Positions 20,114 through 34,757 of a stretch of 64,000 nt of DNA are shown piece by piece. Positions within the stretch are counted from its first letter, which is position 1. Every line of letters begins with the position of its first letter. The stretch is from Panonychus citri. Lineage: Eukaryota > Arthropoda > Arachnida > Trombidiformes > Tetranychidae. The notes under the pieces were generated by a model. It saw only the letters and a program-made list of their open reading frames with translations. It was not told the origin of the DNA and did no database searches. The translations under genes were made by a program, and so were the position numbers. The stretch spans positions 496,001 through 560,000 of the forward strand of contig NW_026515406.1 of assembly GCF_014898815.1 (NCBI RefSeq). Direction: 5' to 3'.

Positions 20114-23100
20114 AGTAGTCTCAGTGTGGTGAGGAGGTGGGGTGGTTAAGGTGATAATATTTGGCGATAGTGATGCTTGAAGGTCTTCCCTCTAGACAGA
20201 GAGTAACATTGTTTTGTATAGCATTTTATTGTTATCCATCCAAAATGAAAACCAGTTTTCTTTCAAATTGACACCAACTGATATTGAAAAAAAAAGAAGA
20301 CACAAAAGTATCAACAACAACAACAACAATCGAGAAAAAAGTCAACAATTTAGCAACAGATGATTGTGAACTTGAATTTTATATAAAGACACAATTATCA
20401 TGTTACTCTCATCTTCATCTTCATCTTCGTCTCTCTCACTCTTATCCATCTCTTTTTATTTTCATTTTCTCTCTCGTATATCAACAATATCATATGTTAT
20501 CTTTGCCAATTCAAGTTTCTGCTTCCAATTGATGATGATAAATGTAAACAATTATCAAAGATAGAGTTAAATAAGTGATTAGATAAATTGGAAGTTAAAT
20601 AATCAACATTTAATTAGCCAATTGATTAACCTCTCTCTCTCTCCTTAAATTCCTACTACCAAGTGGTTAGTATCAACTAATTGTTGGTTAATTGAATTTT
20701 CTGATTCTTTATTTTTTAACCCAATCCATTATAATACTTTGAACTAATTTTATTTTTATTATTTTTATAATCAAAGTTGATTAAAAGGATTTACCTATTG
20801 AAATAGGAATTTTCTTTTTCTCTAAGATAATTGATCAATTAATGAAACAATTGATTTGCTATTTACTAATTGCTGAAGCTTTTAATAATTTTTAAACATG
20901 AACCAAAAGGATTTGTGATCAACAGTTGCTCATCACTATAATTATCACTAATGAAGTTAATTATTGTTGATAATAATAAAAGAATCGTGATTGTCACTTA
21001 GCTTTAATGAGCGATGAAGATAATATTGAGGTTTGATAAATCATTTTATCTTTTTTATCATCCTCATCATAATCAGACTTGTCAATCAAATATATTCCTG
21101 GTCAATCACAGATACAAAGAGAGAGAGAGAGATGCATGTAAATATGATCATGAGACCATGTATCCAGCACTCAAATCTAAAGTATTGATGATTATTAGAA
21201 TAGTATTTTCTTGTTCTGACTCTTGATCATCATGAGCATCTTCATCTTCATCCTCCTCATCAACTTGACAATCTCCTTATCAGGTCAACATCCCAATGGA
21301 CGTTATTACCCAAGGTCATTGCCAGAATTGAAATGATAACCGTTATGATTGATATAGAGAAAAGAAACAATGAAAACGGCAAAGATGATAAGAAATATGA
21401 GAGAGAAAGAGAGAGTGAGTATATTTGAGAGAGAACTGGTCTTACTCCTCCACCTCCTTCATCATTATCATTATCATGATTATCATTTGAAAATTTTTTT
21501 TTTCTTTCCTCCGTTGACAATGAAGATGATGAACAGTCAGAGATAAGGAAGCTGATGGAAAGATGAAGATGAAAAGTACCTTGTTGATTCCACCCTGAAA
21601 ATGTTCATTGTTCAACATTTTCTTTCCGAATCCATTTTCAATACATGTATTACAATTGTCATTATGATGATTATCATCATTATATTATTATTACTCATAA
21701 CTATTTGTTGATGTTACTTTTAACAAGCGAAAAATAATAATAAAAATCATATTGACAACAACAACAATTTTTAACTTTACCTTTTGTATTGTGTTTGCTT
21801 ATTGTTGCATCTTTGATTATCATCGTTATTATCATTCACTCATCATCACTTGATTAGTTAATCATGATCAGAGTGTGTGTGAGCGAAAAAGATGAAAAAA
21901 GCCATCAAATCAAAATTATCATCGATTTTGATTCCTCGTAGTAATCAACCATGATTATGATTCTGATTATGATGATTACTTGATTGAGCTGAAAATTGAG
22001 TAAAATTTTCAACTCACAACAATCAACCAATGAAAAAAATAAACAACTCATACTTGAGGGCTGAAAGTATTACAATATTAATCAAAGTGGAAAATAACAG
22101 AAGCAGGATTTCCTCTTCCTCCTTTACTACCACCAGAAAAAAAACACCATCTTCATATCATTCTGAACTATCTGAATGTTTCAAATGAATCTCATAAATT
22201 TATCAACGATAATATTGAAATATATCTACAAGCTCAATGAACTAAAACAAACTAACAACAAAAAGTAACAAGAGAAAATCAATTTTCATCATAACGGAAC
22301 TGAAAACATCCTGATTATCACCATTCTCATTATTAAATTACCTGAATTTGTTATCAATTTGATTCGATTGATATTACCTTTTAACTATCGATAAAAAAAT
22401 GCTACCTGAAAATCATAAATATCAGTTATCATTAATGAAGATAAACAAAAGATTTAATCTTCCAGAAAATCACCATGATCATCATGATCGTTATGATTAT
22501 TATTGTGTTAATCCTTTGAATTTTTTTCGCAATAATTATCACCTAACTAACGATCATCGCAACTCAATCAGTTTAATTGCTTATCTACTATAATGATAAT
22601 GCTAATTATTATTCAATAATTAAATTCAGTGGCACGTTAATTGTCACTTTCAATTGTTTTTTTATGTACTTTTAATTTAATGTATGATTTATATACGAAA
22701 ATAATGTTCACTTTTAATTGTTAAACATGAATTGATTTTGATTACATCATGATCAATGGTAACACCGACAATAACAACAATTAATTTAGTTTAACAATGA
22801 AAAACAATTACCCAACAATTAAAAGGGAACACGGAAATGTTAATATATATTACAATTAATATATTGGAGAAACTTTTTCATGATTAAATTTAATTATTAC
22901 CTTTCTATTGGTTCACCATTTAACCTAACCTTTAACACTTATCGTTTAGTTTAATTGTTGATTGTTGTAAATTGAACTAAATATTATTGTTGATTAGTAT
23001 ACGGCAAATTGTTAACACCTTAAAGATTAAATGAAAAATTTAGAACAATTTGATTGTGATTAACTCATTTTCTTCTGTTAATTGTTGTCTAACCTAAACT

Positions 23101-23833
23101 GCTCTCTCTCTCAAAGGTTACTACCATCAGATAATAAGTTAATTACAATTACGATTAACATAACAAGTTAGACAATCAATTACCTGGAGAGAGAAAGTTT
23201 TAATTTATTTGTTTGATAAAACAATCAACCTTTTCACCGATGAAAATATTGATTATCAACAATTACCTTGTTTCAATCATGATTTAATGATGAATCAACT
23301 TATATCATCTTATTAATATTAATCAGAATGATGATAATCATCATCATGGTATTGATATATGAGTTCATCTGGTTATCACATTACCATATTTAATATTCAT
23401 TTTTTTTTACTTATTTGAATCACTGTTGATTGTGATTTACTTAATCATTGTCAACACATCATTTAAATCATCATAATAATTAAAAACCTTGAATATCAAA
23501 AGTAATAATTTGCTAAGGTTGAGTTTCCAAGGTAATTAAAGTTTTAATCAAAGTCTAACTTGTAATATATATCAATTGAATTGTTGATGATCAAGTAATT
23601 TGATTTGATATTATTAGATTGTTCTAACAATTAATTTGATAACACAATTAACTGTCTTTGAATTTCCTTTTATCTTAATTTTTAGCGTATCAATTACAAC
23701 AATTAATTAAAATACTATCACCATATTACACACATGATGTATTTTAATTGTTATTAAATCATTATTTTGTCTAGAAAATGAAATAAGTACAATTTATCAT
23801 ATTCACAATCAAAGAGTAAAAAGATTTACTCTC

Positions 23834-23861
23834 GTTAATTGTTAATTGTTAATTGTTAATT
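23834..23861. repeat. Heptamer tandem repeat (GTTAATT)4
   Basis: Four perfect copies of GTTAATT in a row. The unit contains TTAATTG across its joints, the word that is over-represented in non-coding DNA throughout the window. Confidence 0.9.
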
Positions 23862-26144
23862 GCGAAAGTTTTGCGCAACAAAAGCTACGATACAATTGAT
23901 TAGTTTGATTAAGTTAATTGTGATTAACTGTGGGAGAGGAAAAAAAAGTCACTTGTAACCAAGTATTTAACTGATTATTATTTAGCAGATTAAAACCTTG
24001 ATTTAGACAATATTTTAATTGTTAACAATCAATTTAAATATTATAACAAAAAAATCTATTGTCATTTAATATTAACTTTTCCTGTGCTCCATCAATTGTA
24101 TTGGTTAGTTACTAAATTGTTGCTAATTTTTTAATCATTTAAACACGTTTCTCATACTCTCTTTAACTTAAATTATCCCTTAATTATACATCATCATCAA
24201 CAATGATTAATAAATTGTTGCTCACTTTCAGTTTAGTAGGTCATCTAAATAAATGATTTTATATTAATAACATATGAGAGTAGGTACTTTATATATTTGG
24301 TTACCTGGACTCAATTGAATATTAAATAACAGTATTTACTTAACCTTGACCTATGTCCAGTTTCAGTAATGAAATAATAATATTGAAAAAAAAATAACAT
24401 CCAGAGGTTAATTGTATTACTTGATTAATAATAATATTACAATTGAACAAGTTAATAAATCAATTTGATTGAATCAATTTAATAATCTTATTATTTACTC
24501 ACTGTTGATCCAATGGTTAATTGTTTACCATTGATTGATCTTCGTCTCCAATAATTGATCAATCTGCTAATCAACTTTTAGTATTTTCCCTTAATTGTAA
24601 TCACAATTGATGATTATTTACTTTTGATTACAATTTGATTAACAATCAACAAGGACTTATATGTACATATATAATATATTAATGGCATATTAAGGTCAAG
24701 CTTGACCAATGATTTTGTCTATTGTGCTTAACAATTAAATTGATTATTAGCAATATCCAATTAATAATTATCATTAGTTTTGCTACAAATGATAATCATT
24801 AGGACAACAATTAAAACTTAGAAACAAAGAAAAAAAAAGCTTAACATGCTAATCGATTACAATTATAAATTATTTTCATCATTAATCATAATTATTTCAT
24901 GTATCAATTGATTTATTAGGTTAATTGTTGATTATTATTGATTTTTCTTGTTTATTAAAAAGAAAAACTTTTTTCTTCCTTCAAAAGTTAACCTTAGAAC
25001 CTTTTTCAGAACAAACTTAATAAATATCATTCGTGTTCGAGGGTTCAGAATATTAGATATCGTTCATTTCTCCTTATTATTCAATGTTAACAATTTACTT
25101 TAGTGACTTAATTGTCTCAAGTAACGATGATTAACTTCAATCAATAAAATAAGTTGATGGTTTTAATCAGTTTTTCCTATTGATTTAGAAGTTACCTTTT
25201 CATTTCAACAATTAAATCACAATACATGATGATTAACTATATATACTGTTTATATCAAATACTATATATATTAAGGTAATCAATTTTTACTTTGATTAAA
25301 TGCTGTTTCTAAATTAAAGCCTAGTAATCAGTTAATCATAATAATGCATTTGATATATGTGTGGTTATCATTGATTAAATTTGCTACCGGTTAATCTGAT
25401 CAACCAACCCAATCTAATAATACTCATTGATATTATATTATATTGAATTTGAATAAATGATTCCTATGTAAATATATATGAGATAGGAAATGATAAATTC
25501 CCCAGAGGGTTAATAGTGAAACATTTTGGTATAACCATGATGATTATTCATGATGATAATCATTGATATTATTGAATTACAAATATTATATTTATTTCAT
25601 GAAAACTTTTATATATCCAAGATATTAAAACTTGAATATTTATTGAAACTTTAATGATATTAGTTGATTATTAAACAACAACTTGAATTAATTATTGACT
25701 TCTAAATATAAATACAATGAATAATAAACTTAATCTAAGCTGTTTTTTTGTAAGAATAAAATTTATCGATAAATTTGATCCCTAATTTAGTTCAATTTAG
25801 TTTCTAATTTGCACCTAAGCAATTAATTAATTATGGTTTTTGGACTGTCACTTGAGTATCATTCTTGTAGTAATTAAATTAAGATTGTAATTACCGAGTT
25901 AAATTAATATCTTATTAGCTTATTTCAATTTTTCATGATCATTTGTAAACAATTTACTGATTATTGTTGAGCTTTTTTAATTTGTGTGTAGGTTGATTAA
26001 GAAAAGTTTCCATCATCAATGATAATTATAATTTTCTGAAAGGTTTAAGAAAAAAATTCAATCAGCCAACACTGAAAATCAACGATTGTAACAAATGTTG
26101 ATGTTTACTGGTTTTTCCTCATCTGTTGATGCTGATTGTTTATC

Positions 26145-26170
26145 TTGATTGTTGATTGTTGATTGTTGAT
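26145..26170. repeat. Heptamer tandem repeat (TTGATTG)3.7
   Basis: Nearly four perfect copies of TTGATTG. Same period as the GTTAATT array at 23834 and a related sequence. Confidence 0.85.
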
Positions 26171-27963
26171 CTGTCCTTGCCTGTTAATAGTTTACTAACA
26201 GTGTAGGTTTGAAGTTTTAAACAAGGTAATTATCATTTGTGATATTAGATTATTGATATTTTCATTCATATCAGACTGGAAACCATGAAAAAAGGGTTTC
26301 AATTTGATTCTGGTTGATATTCAGCTGAGGAAATGGATACATGGTAAGAGTGGAAAAGTGATAATGTTGATAATAAGTATTTCTCTCTCTGTCTCTCTCA
26401 CTTTCTCCCAACCAATGGATAAAAAATCCGGTAGATGCGATGAAAAGAGTTGAACTTATCCGATATCTTTAAGCAGATCGATTATTACTCAAGGAAATTA
26501 TTTGTTCTCAATTCTCAAAGTTACCCTAGAAACTTTTCTTTCTGACCATTGATTAAATTGTACCAAATAAATTGACCCTGTTAGAGATGTATTCAGTTAT
26601 CATGAAGATGATGATGCTACTAAAATATATCCTGAATCAGTTTCATCCATAGTTACCCTTGAAAAAAAAATAACCAGACATTGATGGTGTTGATCAAAGT
26701 GTCTCTGTATTATTTTTACAATCAATTTCATCTTAATTCAGTGTCTTGACAATAATAATAACATATAATAACTAATGAACTTCATCTAATGATGATGATA
26801 ACGATTTTATTTTCTTCACAATTTCATATTATCACAAACAGAAAGGAAAACCAAATCAAACACTCAATTTCTGGTCTAATCTGATTGGAATCATTTATTG
26901 ATTAACATTCAATAGATATAATGAGCTTTCAGATTAATATTTCCAAAATTTTCTCATCTTCATTACTTTAGCATCCTCATCACTATATCATTGTAACATT
27001 TTCCATGCTAGGAAATGATGATAATAATAAACTCTGTTTACTGAATTTTTCTTGACTCTCATGTAATCATAATAATATTTGTTTACATCAGCAACGCCTT
27101 TTAATAACCAAATAATATTAGGTATGAGTCCAAGATAAACATTAAGATGAGGATGCTGATGATGATAATGATAAAAATGATGATTCAATATCAGGAAGAT
27201 GATGAGACTAATTTTTTTCCTTAAATTCATTACAGTTTACCAAGGGCGTCAATGTAAATATACTAGTAATTAAAATAATCCAATCATTGTGAGCAAAAAT
27301 CTTTAATTCAGTTATGTATTAATATACTTCAATCAAATTTTGTAACAATTAAAGGTCAATTTTAATTGTATATATGTACAAATATTATCAATGGAATAGG
27401 AAATAAATTAAACTATGCTAAATGATAACAATCAACTCTGATAAATAGTCATCTTTTATTATTAAGAAAATTTAGAAAAAAAAAATTGGTAACAATCAGT
27501 TTAATTGTGAACTTTATTGTTATTACAATATCATTGTGACATCAAGACTTATAATATTTCCAACAAATTATATGTTATCATGTGTAAATTTACAAAAAGA
27601 AATCTATTTATTGTTGTTGTGGGTTAATCATCATATCTAAATTGTGGGAATTTAAATTGTTGTTTAAAAAAAACACAATCGCCCACTAATCACTGAGTGT
27701 GTCTCTCAAGTTAAACTTTTGATTCTGGTTTCATGATGATGATGTATTATCATGAATAAGTTAATCGGGGTGATTAAAGTTGATCTTATCAGAAACCATA
27801 TTATTAAATAATATATTAGCTTATCAAATGAATCCAGGTAACTGGATATATCTATTGAGTTTCCTGGGAGTTTGAAAAACAATAACAAAAAAAAAGTATA
27901 TATTTAATATTATAAGTCACTTATAAGCCTTTATCATCTTAAATCACCCTTCCCCTTTCACCT

Positions 27964-27996
27964 ATCATCATCATCATCATCATCATCACCATCATC
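27964..27996. repeat. (ATC)n microsatellite, 11 units with one change
   Basis: Eight perfect ATC units, then ACC, then two more ATC units. Confidence 0.9.
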
Positions 27997-30900
27997 TTGT
28001 TCATCTTGAATATCTTTCTCAATATATAGATACTTATAATATTTACCTTGGAAATTTGAAAAATATTATTATTATATAAATAACTACATGGAGATAAAAA
28101 AAGGCAGAGGATGACACAGATTCCTAGATAATACTTATAATACTACATGTATCACAATCCAATCCCACCCCCACCCACTACTCATCCTATGACTGAATCA
28201 ACTTGATTCCCTGTGCATATTATTGTATATATGCCATATAGTCAAGATTAATAATATTATCATGATAATACATTTTCACCAAGGGTAAAACAATGTATAT
28301 GCTTATTATCATTTCATTCAGCTCATTGTCACTCACAATTTTTACCTCTTTTCCACCCTCACATGTATTACTTGATAACATCCCACCCAATTCAATTTTT
28401 CTCATGATAATAACTTACTCTTTTCCCTCTTAAGAAAATGATATTCATAAGTTTTATTATGTATTCCCTGTAACTCCTATTCAATTGTTGAACAATCTTA
28501 CCTTTTTTCTATGTTGTTGAAATTATTCATTCACTTGAATATCATCATGATGATTATTAATACTCTTCCTTTATCATTATTGACTATATTTCTTACTGAA
28601 GAAATAAATTCACCAAAAAACTTACTATTTAAAAAGATTGTAACTGTTCATTATTATCTTTGTATCTTAATCACTTTATCATGTTATCATCTTTAACTTA
28701 ATCCAATTACATGAAGATTTAAACTCATTAACTTGAATTGAAATCGAAATTAATTTGTCAGATTAAAATAATTACATTACAATTGGACGTGAATATAAAT
28801 AAGTAATTGCATTAATATTTATATTCGTTACTAATTAACCAATTGTTATCGTAATATTAAGTTATCATCATTAATTGTTGGTACATTATTGTTTGTAGGA
28901 TTGATGATAACTTCAGGTAAATGGGAATGAAAAATTCATGAAGATGATGATGATGATAATGATTATTATTCAGGACTGGTCAAGTATCTTTGTTGATAAT
29001 TAACTGACAAGTGACACATTGTCATGATGATGATGATGATGATATTTGGAAGGGAGGATTTTAACTTGAATGATGAAACTGTTTTAATATTTAATATAAT
29101 CCATTGTATTAACTGTCTCTTGATTGTTGTTTATATCCTTTGACAAGTATATATGTTTTCACCATTTTCAATAGTTTGACCATGTCAAAGGAGCTAAAAT
29201 TACTACTACTACTAGACTGTTAATGATTATCATTATCATTATCATGACTTGTTTTATTATTATCATGATGATAAAAGATGATGGTCAACATGATAAGAAA
29301 CTAGGTTATCACCATCATCACCATCATTTGATGCAACTAACGACATTTTTGTCAATCACACTTACATACAAATCTCAAGAGTGATTTTATATCAATCTGT
29401 TTAAATGATTTTATCCCTTTTATCATCCAATGATTATTATGATGATAAAATTATTCTGACTCTCTCATTTTGATTCAGTTAACGTATATGAAGTTCATGG
29501 TAACTGAAGATGAGATGAAAACTATTGAATTGTTTGTTTGTTTTAACCTAGAAAATGTTTATCATCATCATAAGAATCTCCTTGTTGTTTATATTTCATG
29601 ATAAAACTTTTTACCATGAAATCCATTGAAAGAGTTTACAATTTTTGAATTTAAATTGTGATACATGAAATTTACTTCCAATGAATCTCAATGAATTTAT
29701 CATCATGATCATGGTTTCAAAGATTGAGCTCACACCAATGAATTTCATTGATATCAGGTTACTTTTGAATCTCATGAATCCGATGATGATGATGATGAGA
29801 GATACACAAAACTACAATTGACTTTGGACTAATTAAATCGTGACAATTAACACACTTTTGTTAACAATTAAACTTCCCTCAAGACAAATATCCTTTTGTT
29901 TTTAATGATTTGCAAAAATGTACAATTAGTGGTCAATGTTTGGTAATTGTTGACAGAATTGACTCGAAAATTAATATCATTAAATATTGATTATGATTTA
30001 TTGATTACTGATCAACTAATAACTATTGTTTGTAACAAATTGTTACTCTATTTGTTGTTGTACATATTTGATTGTTAATCACAATTGCCTTTAGCATCTT
30101 GGTTAATTGTTTACTCTTGATTACTGTGTTTTTCTTGGACAAATTGACCCAGAAAATGTAAGCTAATGATGAGAATGAACTTCTGTCTTGATCAGCATCT
30201 TCATGGAGGAAAAAATTGTCCTCCATGAATAAGATGAGAATGAAAAAAAAGAGACAATAATAGTTAATATCATTATCTTCATCATTACCATCAATCATTG
30301 TGTGATAAGTGGCTCAGTTAATTCATGTAACCACAATTAAATTATCGTTGTTGTTGTTGTTTTCTTATTCCGATGATGATGATGATTATAACAATTATGA
30401 TTCTGTTTGATCAATTTGAATGATCATCTTATAAAAATCCAAACTGATTTAATCATCATCATCATCATTTATCAATTTGATTATTATTATTAGATTAAGT
30501 ATAAAAATATCAAATAAAAAATTGATTGTGGTCTCTTGTTTATCGTTGTCACTTTAATTGTTACCATTATAAATCATTATTGACTTTTTCTCTGAGTTAT
30601 TATTGATTACATAGTGTACCAAGTGATCAGATTTGATGAGATTAACCTAATTGTAAATAGAAACAATTAACTACTAGTATTATACTATCAATACATATAC
30701 ATACCCTTCAGTTAATTGTAAGAAATTAATTTCACCCTAATAATTTAGTCTGTAGATTTACTTGTACATATGATTGATGATTAAATTTTGCTTTCTAAAT
30801 ACAATACAAGTTAACAAAAGTCAATTAACTTTACCAATAATGTAAAACTGGACATGACTTTATTGTCCAGTTGACCAATAGTAGATTTTAAAAATAAATA

Positions 30901-32045
30901 AATTCTATCTCAATGATTCAGATAAATTCAGTGATGAGGAAGTGGAAAAAAAAATGAAGATTAACAAAATTTTGTGTCATCTTTCATGATGAATGAACTC
31001 TCATCACCATTATCGTAAACTTGATATATAAGGTTGACAATTAATTGTTGATAGCAAATTAAATTACAATTTAAATTGTAATGTCTACTCGAGGTAATCC
31101 AATTATCATGCATTAGCTGAGCAATAAATTGAAATTTTTATCCACAAGAAAAAACCATTATAATATTTAATGTCTATGGGAAAAGTAAATTGGAATTGGG
31201 TAAATGTGATATTTTGTCATGGTAGTAAATGATAACTTTGGTTAAATGTAGTTGATAAAATGTTTCAACATTTTGCTTGGAACCAAGGTTAAGAATAGCA
31301 GGAAAATCACCTTAGCATCTTGGTGATTTTTTGGCAAACCATTTATCATGAAGAGAAACATGAAAGTATTAATGATTTTAATCATGTAACAATTTGATTC
31401 AATTAACTGGGAGGGTACAACAAAATTGTCACCCTGGTAATATTCAAGTTTACACCATTGTAAGTCTTACAATATTTCTCGACATCTCTTGTTGGTCTGG
31501 AAATTGAGAGAAAATTGTTTCATATTTGAATAAATTTCATGACTCAATGAATTGAGATGATATTTTTACCTACAGGGTGATGGAAAGTAGCGTTAGTTTC
31601 AAGTTATTATTCTCGGTTTGAGCTAATAAATCACGTTGAACTTTTGTATATTAGTTTATAAATAGGTAAATGTAAGATGGATGATGATAGTAGAGGAAAA
31701 AGGGGAGAGAGTTAATTTCATCAGAATAAGAATGGATAAAAAGTTCATTTCATGATTTTGGTTGTAACGAAAATCATTGAGAATTACAAATGAATCGTTT
31801 CTTTCTCGTTTTTGCAAACACAATAATAATACTCGATGAAGATTAATGTTAATGTCATCGATTGATTTGCAGAAAAAAAAAGTACAGAAAATAGAAAGAA
31901 AAATCATCATCATCACCATCATCATCATGCAGTAGATGATAATATTGATCATCGTCTTATCCAATCTCATGTAATCCTGAGTAGTCCTAGAAACTTGTAA
32001 CTCTATCAATGTTTCATATGAAATGAAACTCTGATCAATTCAGGT

Positions 32046-32067
32046 AGAGAGAGAGAGAGAGAGAGAA
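32046..32067. repeat. (GA)n dinucleotide microsatellite
   Basis: About eleven AG units in a row. Long GA arrays can bind GAGA-type factors in arthropods, but no promoter is evident here. Confidence 0.85.
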
Positions 32068-34624
32068 AAGTTCAGTATCAATTTCTGTCTGTGAGTTGAG
32101 TCGATTCCTAAGTTACTTTTCGTTTTGATATCATGAAGAAAATCAAATCGTTATTTATATCTTTCTATCTGTTGTTTATCATGATCAATCTCTGATCAAC
32201 TATTCACATACTCATCTCAACTTTATCTTTGATTTAATATTTTAAATCAATTTTTATTATTTTGTTGCAACTCCCTAAATGTCATGTATTGTATTTGATG
32301 CTTGACCTTACACATAAGGGAGGGAATACCTGATATCAGAATCATGCGAAAATGATAACTTGGAATCTCTGATTAATTGGAATTAGATTTTCTTTTCCTT
32401 TTTTCCCGAATTCTATCATGAAATATTTTCTATCTCAATCTATCCTAAATTGAATTTCTATCTCTAAATATAGATGATAAAATATGCGAATCCATCAGAT
32501 TCATGATAATATTCACTCCCTGAGAATCAATAATTTGTATGATTTTTTGCTTCATAGTTTTGACCAATGGTCATCATATCTTTCTACATAGTAAAGACTA
32601 AATATATTTATAAATATATATACTTTAACTCTCATGAATATCATGTTTATTATTCACCTTGATTCCGAGTAGCGTTAATGTAAACAAAAAAAATGAGATA
32701 AATGCTTGATTTTTTTTACCTGGATAAGTGTTAACAGTAAAATCCTCTCAGGATGATAAGCATGAATTTATCATGATGATCTGGAAAAAAGTTTCAGACT
32801 CATTATGCTTTACCCTGTGTATCAAATTTGAAGAGTTTCAAATTTTATCTCAAATTTTTCTCATTTTAGCCAAACAGTTACCTACTTATCTTCATGGAAA
32901 TTTTTTAACTATCATCATTCATCCTTCATCATCATCATGTCACTTGATGAAATTCAAAAGTCAAAACCTTTTGAAGCCCATGAAATATGTGTCTACCTGT
33001 TCAACTTATTGAGCTTTTTGATTCAGTTTCACAACCTCATGTAAAGGTAAACACGAAAGGTGAAGCAAAAAGTTCATTGAAAATCATAATATAATCTCTG
33101 AACATCACTAAAAATACTTGACTGAACTTTATTCAATATTTAAAGGGAGATTTTTTTTTCAATTTCTGGTTATTTTTCATGATAATCATGATGATTAATT
33201 CAACAAATATTAAAACATAACAAATGAACATTGGAAACGACATTCAATTGACTCAATTTCCATCAGCAAATTATGGTTTTCATCAGAAACCAAAAAGTAT
33301 TCAGTTAATACATCACATCATTTGCTAAAAAGATCTGCATGATGAATCATGAATATCATGTAAATTTACCGGAATTTAAGTTGAACTGTAAGAGATTGAA
33401 ATCTAACATGAATCAAGGAGAAAATTAATCAGTTTATATAACAAGAAAAGTTCATTCAAAGATTCAACATGTTATCATGAAAATAAAAGATTCAGAACAT
33501 TGTAAATTGTTGTTGTACAACTGATCTTAATTCATAATCAGTTGTATTAATTTAAAAGTGAAATCCAAATGAATCAGCATTTACCCATGATGATATTTAA
33601 ATCACCATGGATGAATTCAATTCAGTTGTGATAATAAAAAATGTACAATTGCAAGTCTACTACTAGTACCTTATTAATGAAAGTTTGATTACGATTGAAA
33701 AGTTAATCAGTTAATTAAATTATCATTAATCATTTCTCACTAGGTCAATTCAGTTTCAGGAATCAACCAAATTATTAAGGGTTGGGTTGATATTACAATT
33801 CCAACATCCAATTAACTTGAACTACTCGGTATATATGTTTCAAAATGACTTGAGGGCAATTTAATTTTAAGACAATATGAGATTGAAATTTTTCAGAATT
33901 GAAGTTAAATCATGATTCAGTTTCAAGATTTCTCCATGAAATTCAAGGTTCTATATGAATGACATGATGCATGTAATATATTTCTTAATAATAATATTAA
34001 TCTCTCCAACTAACATTGATAAGGAGGGAATTGAATTGATTTGAATTGGTGATATTCATCATAATCATCATGATAATATCATTTGTGTAACAATTTAATT
34101 TGATTATTTATAGTAATAGTTATGATAATTTCAATTGACAATCAAGAAGTTTATATGTTTCATGTAATCATTATGATTAATTTGATTTTTATTTTATATC
34201 TATCATTTGATTACATGTTAATCAAGTTTAATGTTGTTGTTTTATGGTAAATCAGTAAATTGTTATCAAATGGTTGATTATCCTTAATTCATTATTAACT
34301 ATCATTTAAATTGTAACTATTACAACTATACAGTAATCTATTGATAACTAGTTAAATTTTGATTAATTAGCTTCTGATTGTATTAATTTCAAGGTTAATC
34401 TCATCTCGAAACGTTTAATATTAGTTAATTTATATAACATCATCGATTGATTCAGTTTAAATTGTTAATTTGTTGTCTTCCATTCATTGATTTATTAACA
34501 CTCTTTTTTTTCACTCATACAATTGGCTTTTAATTGTAACAATTTACAATCACAACTCAATCAGATTAACTTTCTATTTCAATGTTTAATGTGATTTGTT
34601 TTTTTCTTTATGTTGATTTAACAG

Positions 34625-34757
34625 ATAATCTTATGTTGCCGATAATCTGAAAGTATCTTAATTGCTCATAATCATTTCCATGGTTTATCCAAATGATTTA
34701 ATTTATATAAATTACGTTTAATTGGGTAACAAGTTTTGTTTTCGCGATTCCCTGTGA
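34625..34757 (+). other. 5' UTR part of the first coding exon of the RhoGEF gene
   Basis: A T-rich tract and TTTAACAG form a strong acceptor ending at 34624. From there to the ATG at 34758 there are 133 nt, with an in-frame TGA directly before the ATG (34755-34757), so translation should start at this ATG and the stretch is untranslated leader of a spliced mRNA. Confidence 0.5.

Larger units (their letters stand above)
17401..34624. other. 17-kb non-coding region rich in simple repeats
   Basis: No coding region can be supported on either strand: the open frames present are short and made of low-complexity Ser/His/Leu/Ile sequence. The DNA is dominated by ATC/GAT triplet arrays, CT/GA arrays, and the words TTAATTG, TTGATTG and their complements. 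It is probably intergenic DNA plus the long 5' leader intron of the RhoGEF gene, which requires an upstream exon (acceptor at 34623-34624). Confidence 0.5.

Noticed and set aside
31656..32009. 117-codon minus-strand frame
   Set aside because: Contains a poly-Met stretch from a CAT array and no recognisable domain or splice context.
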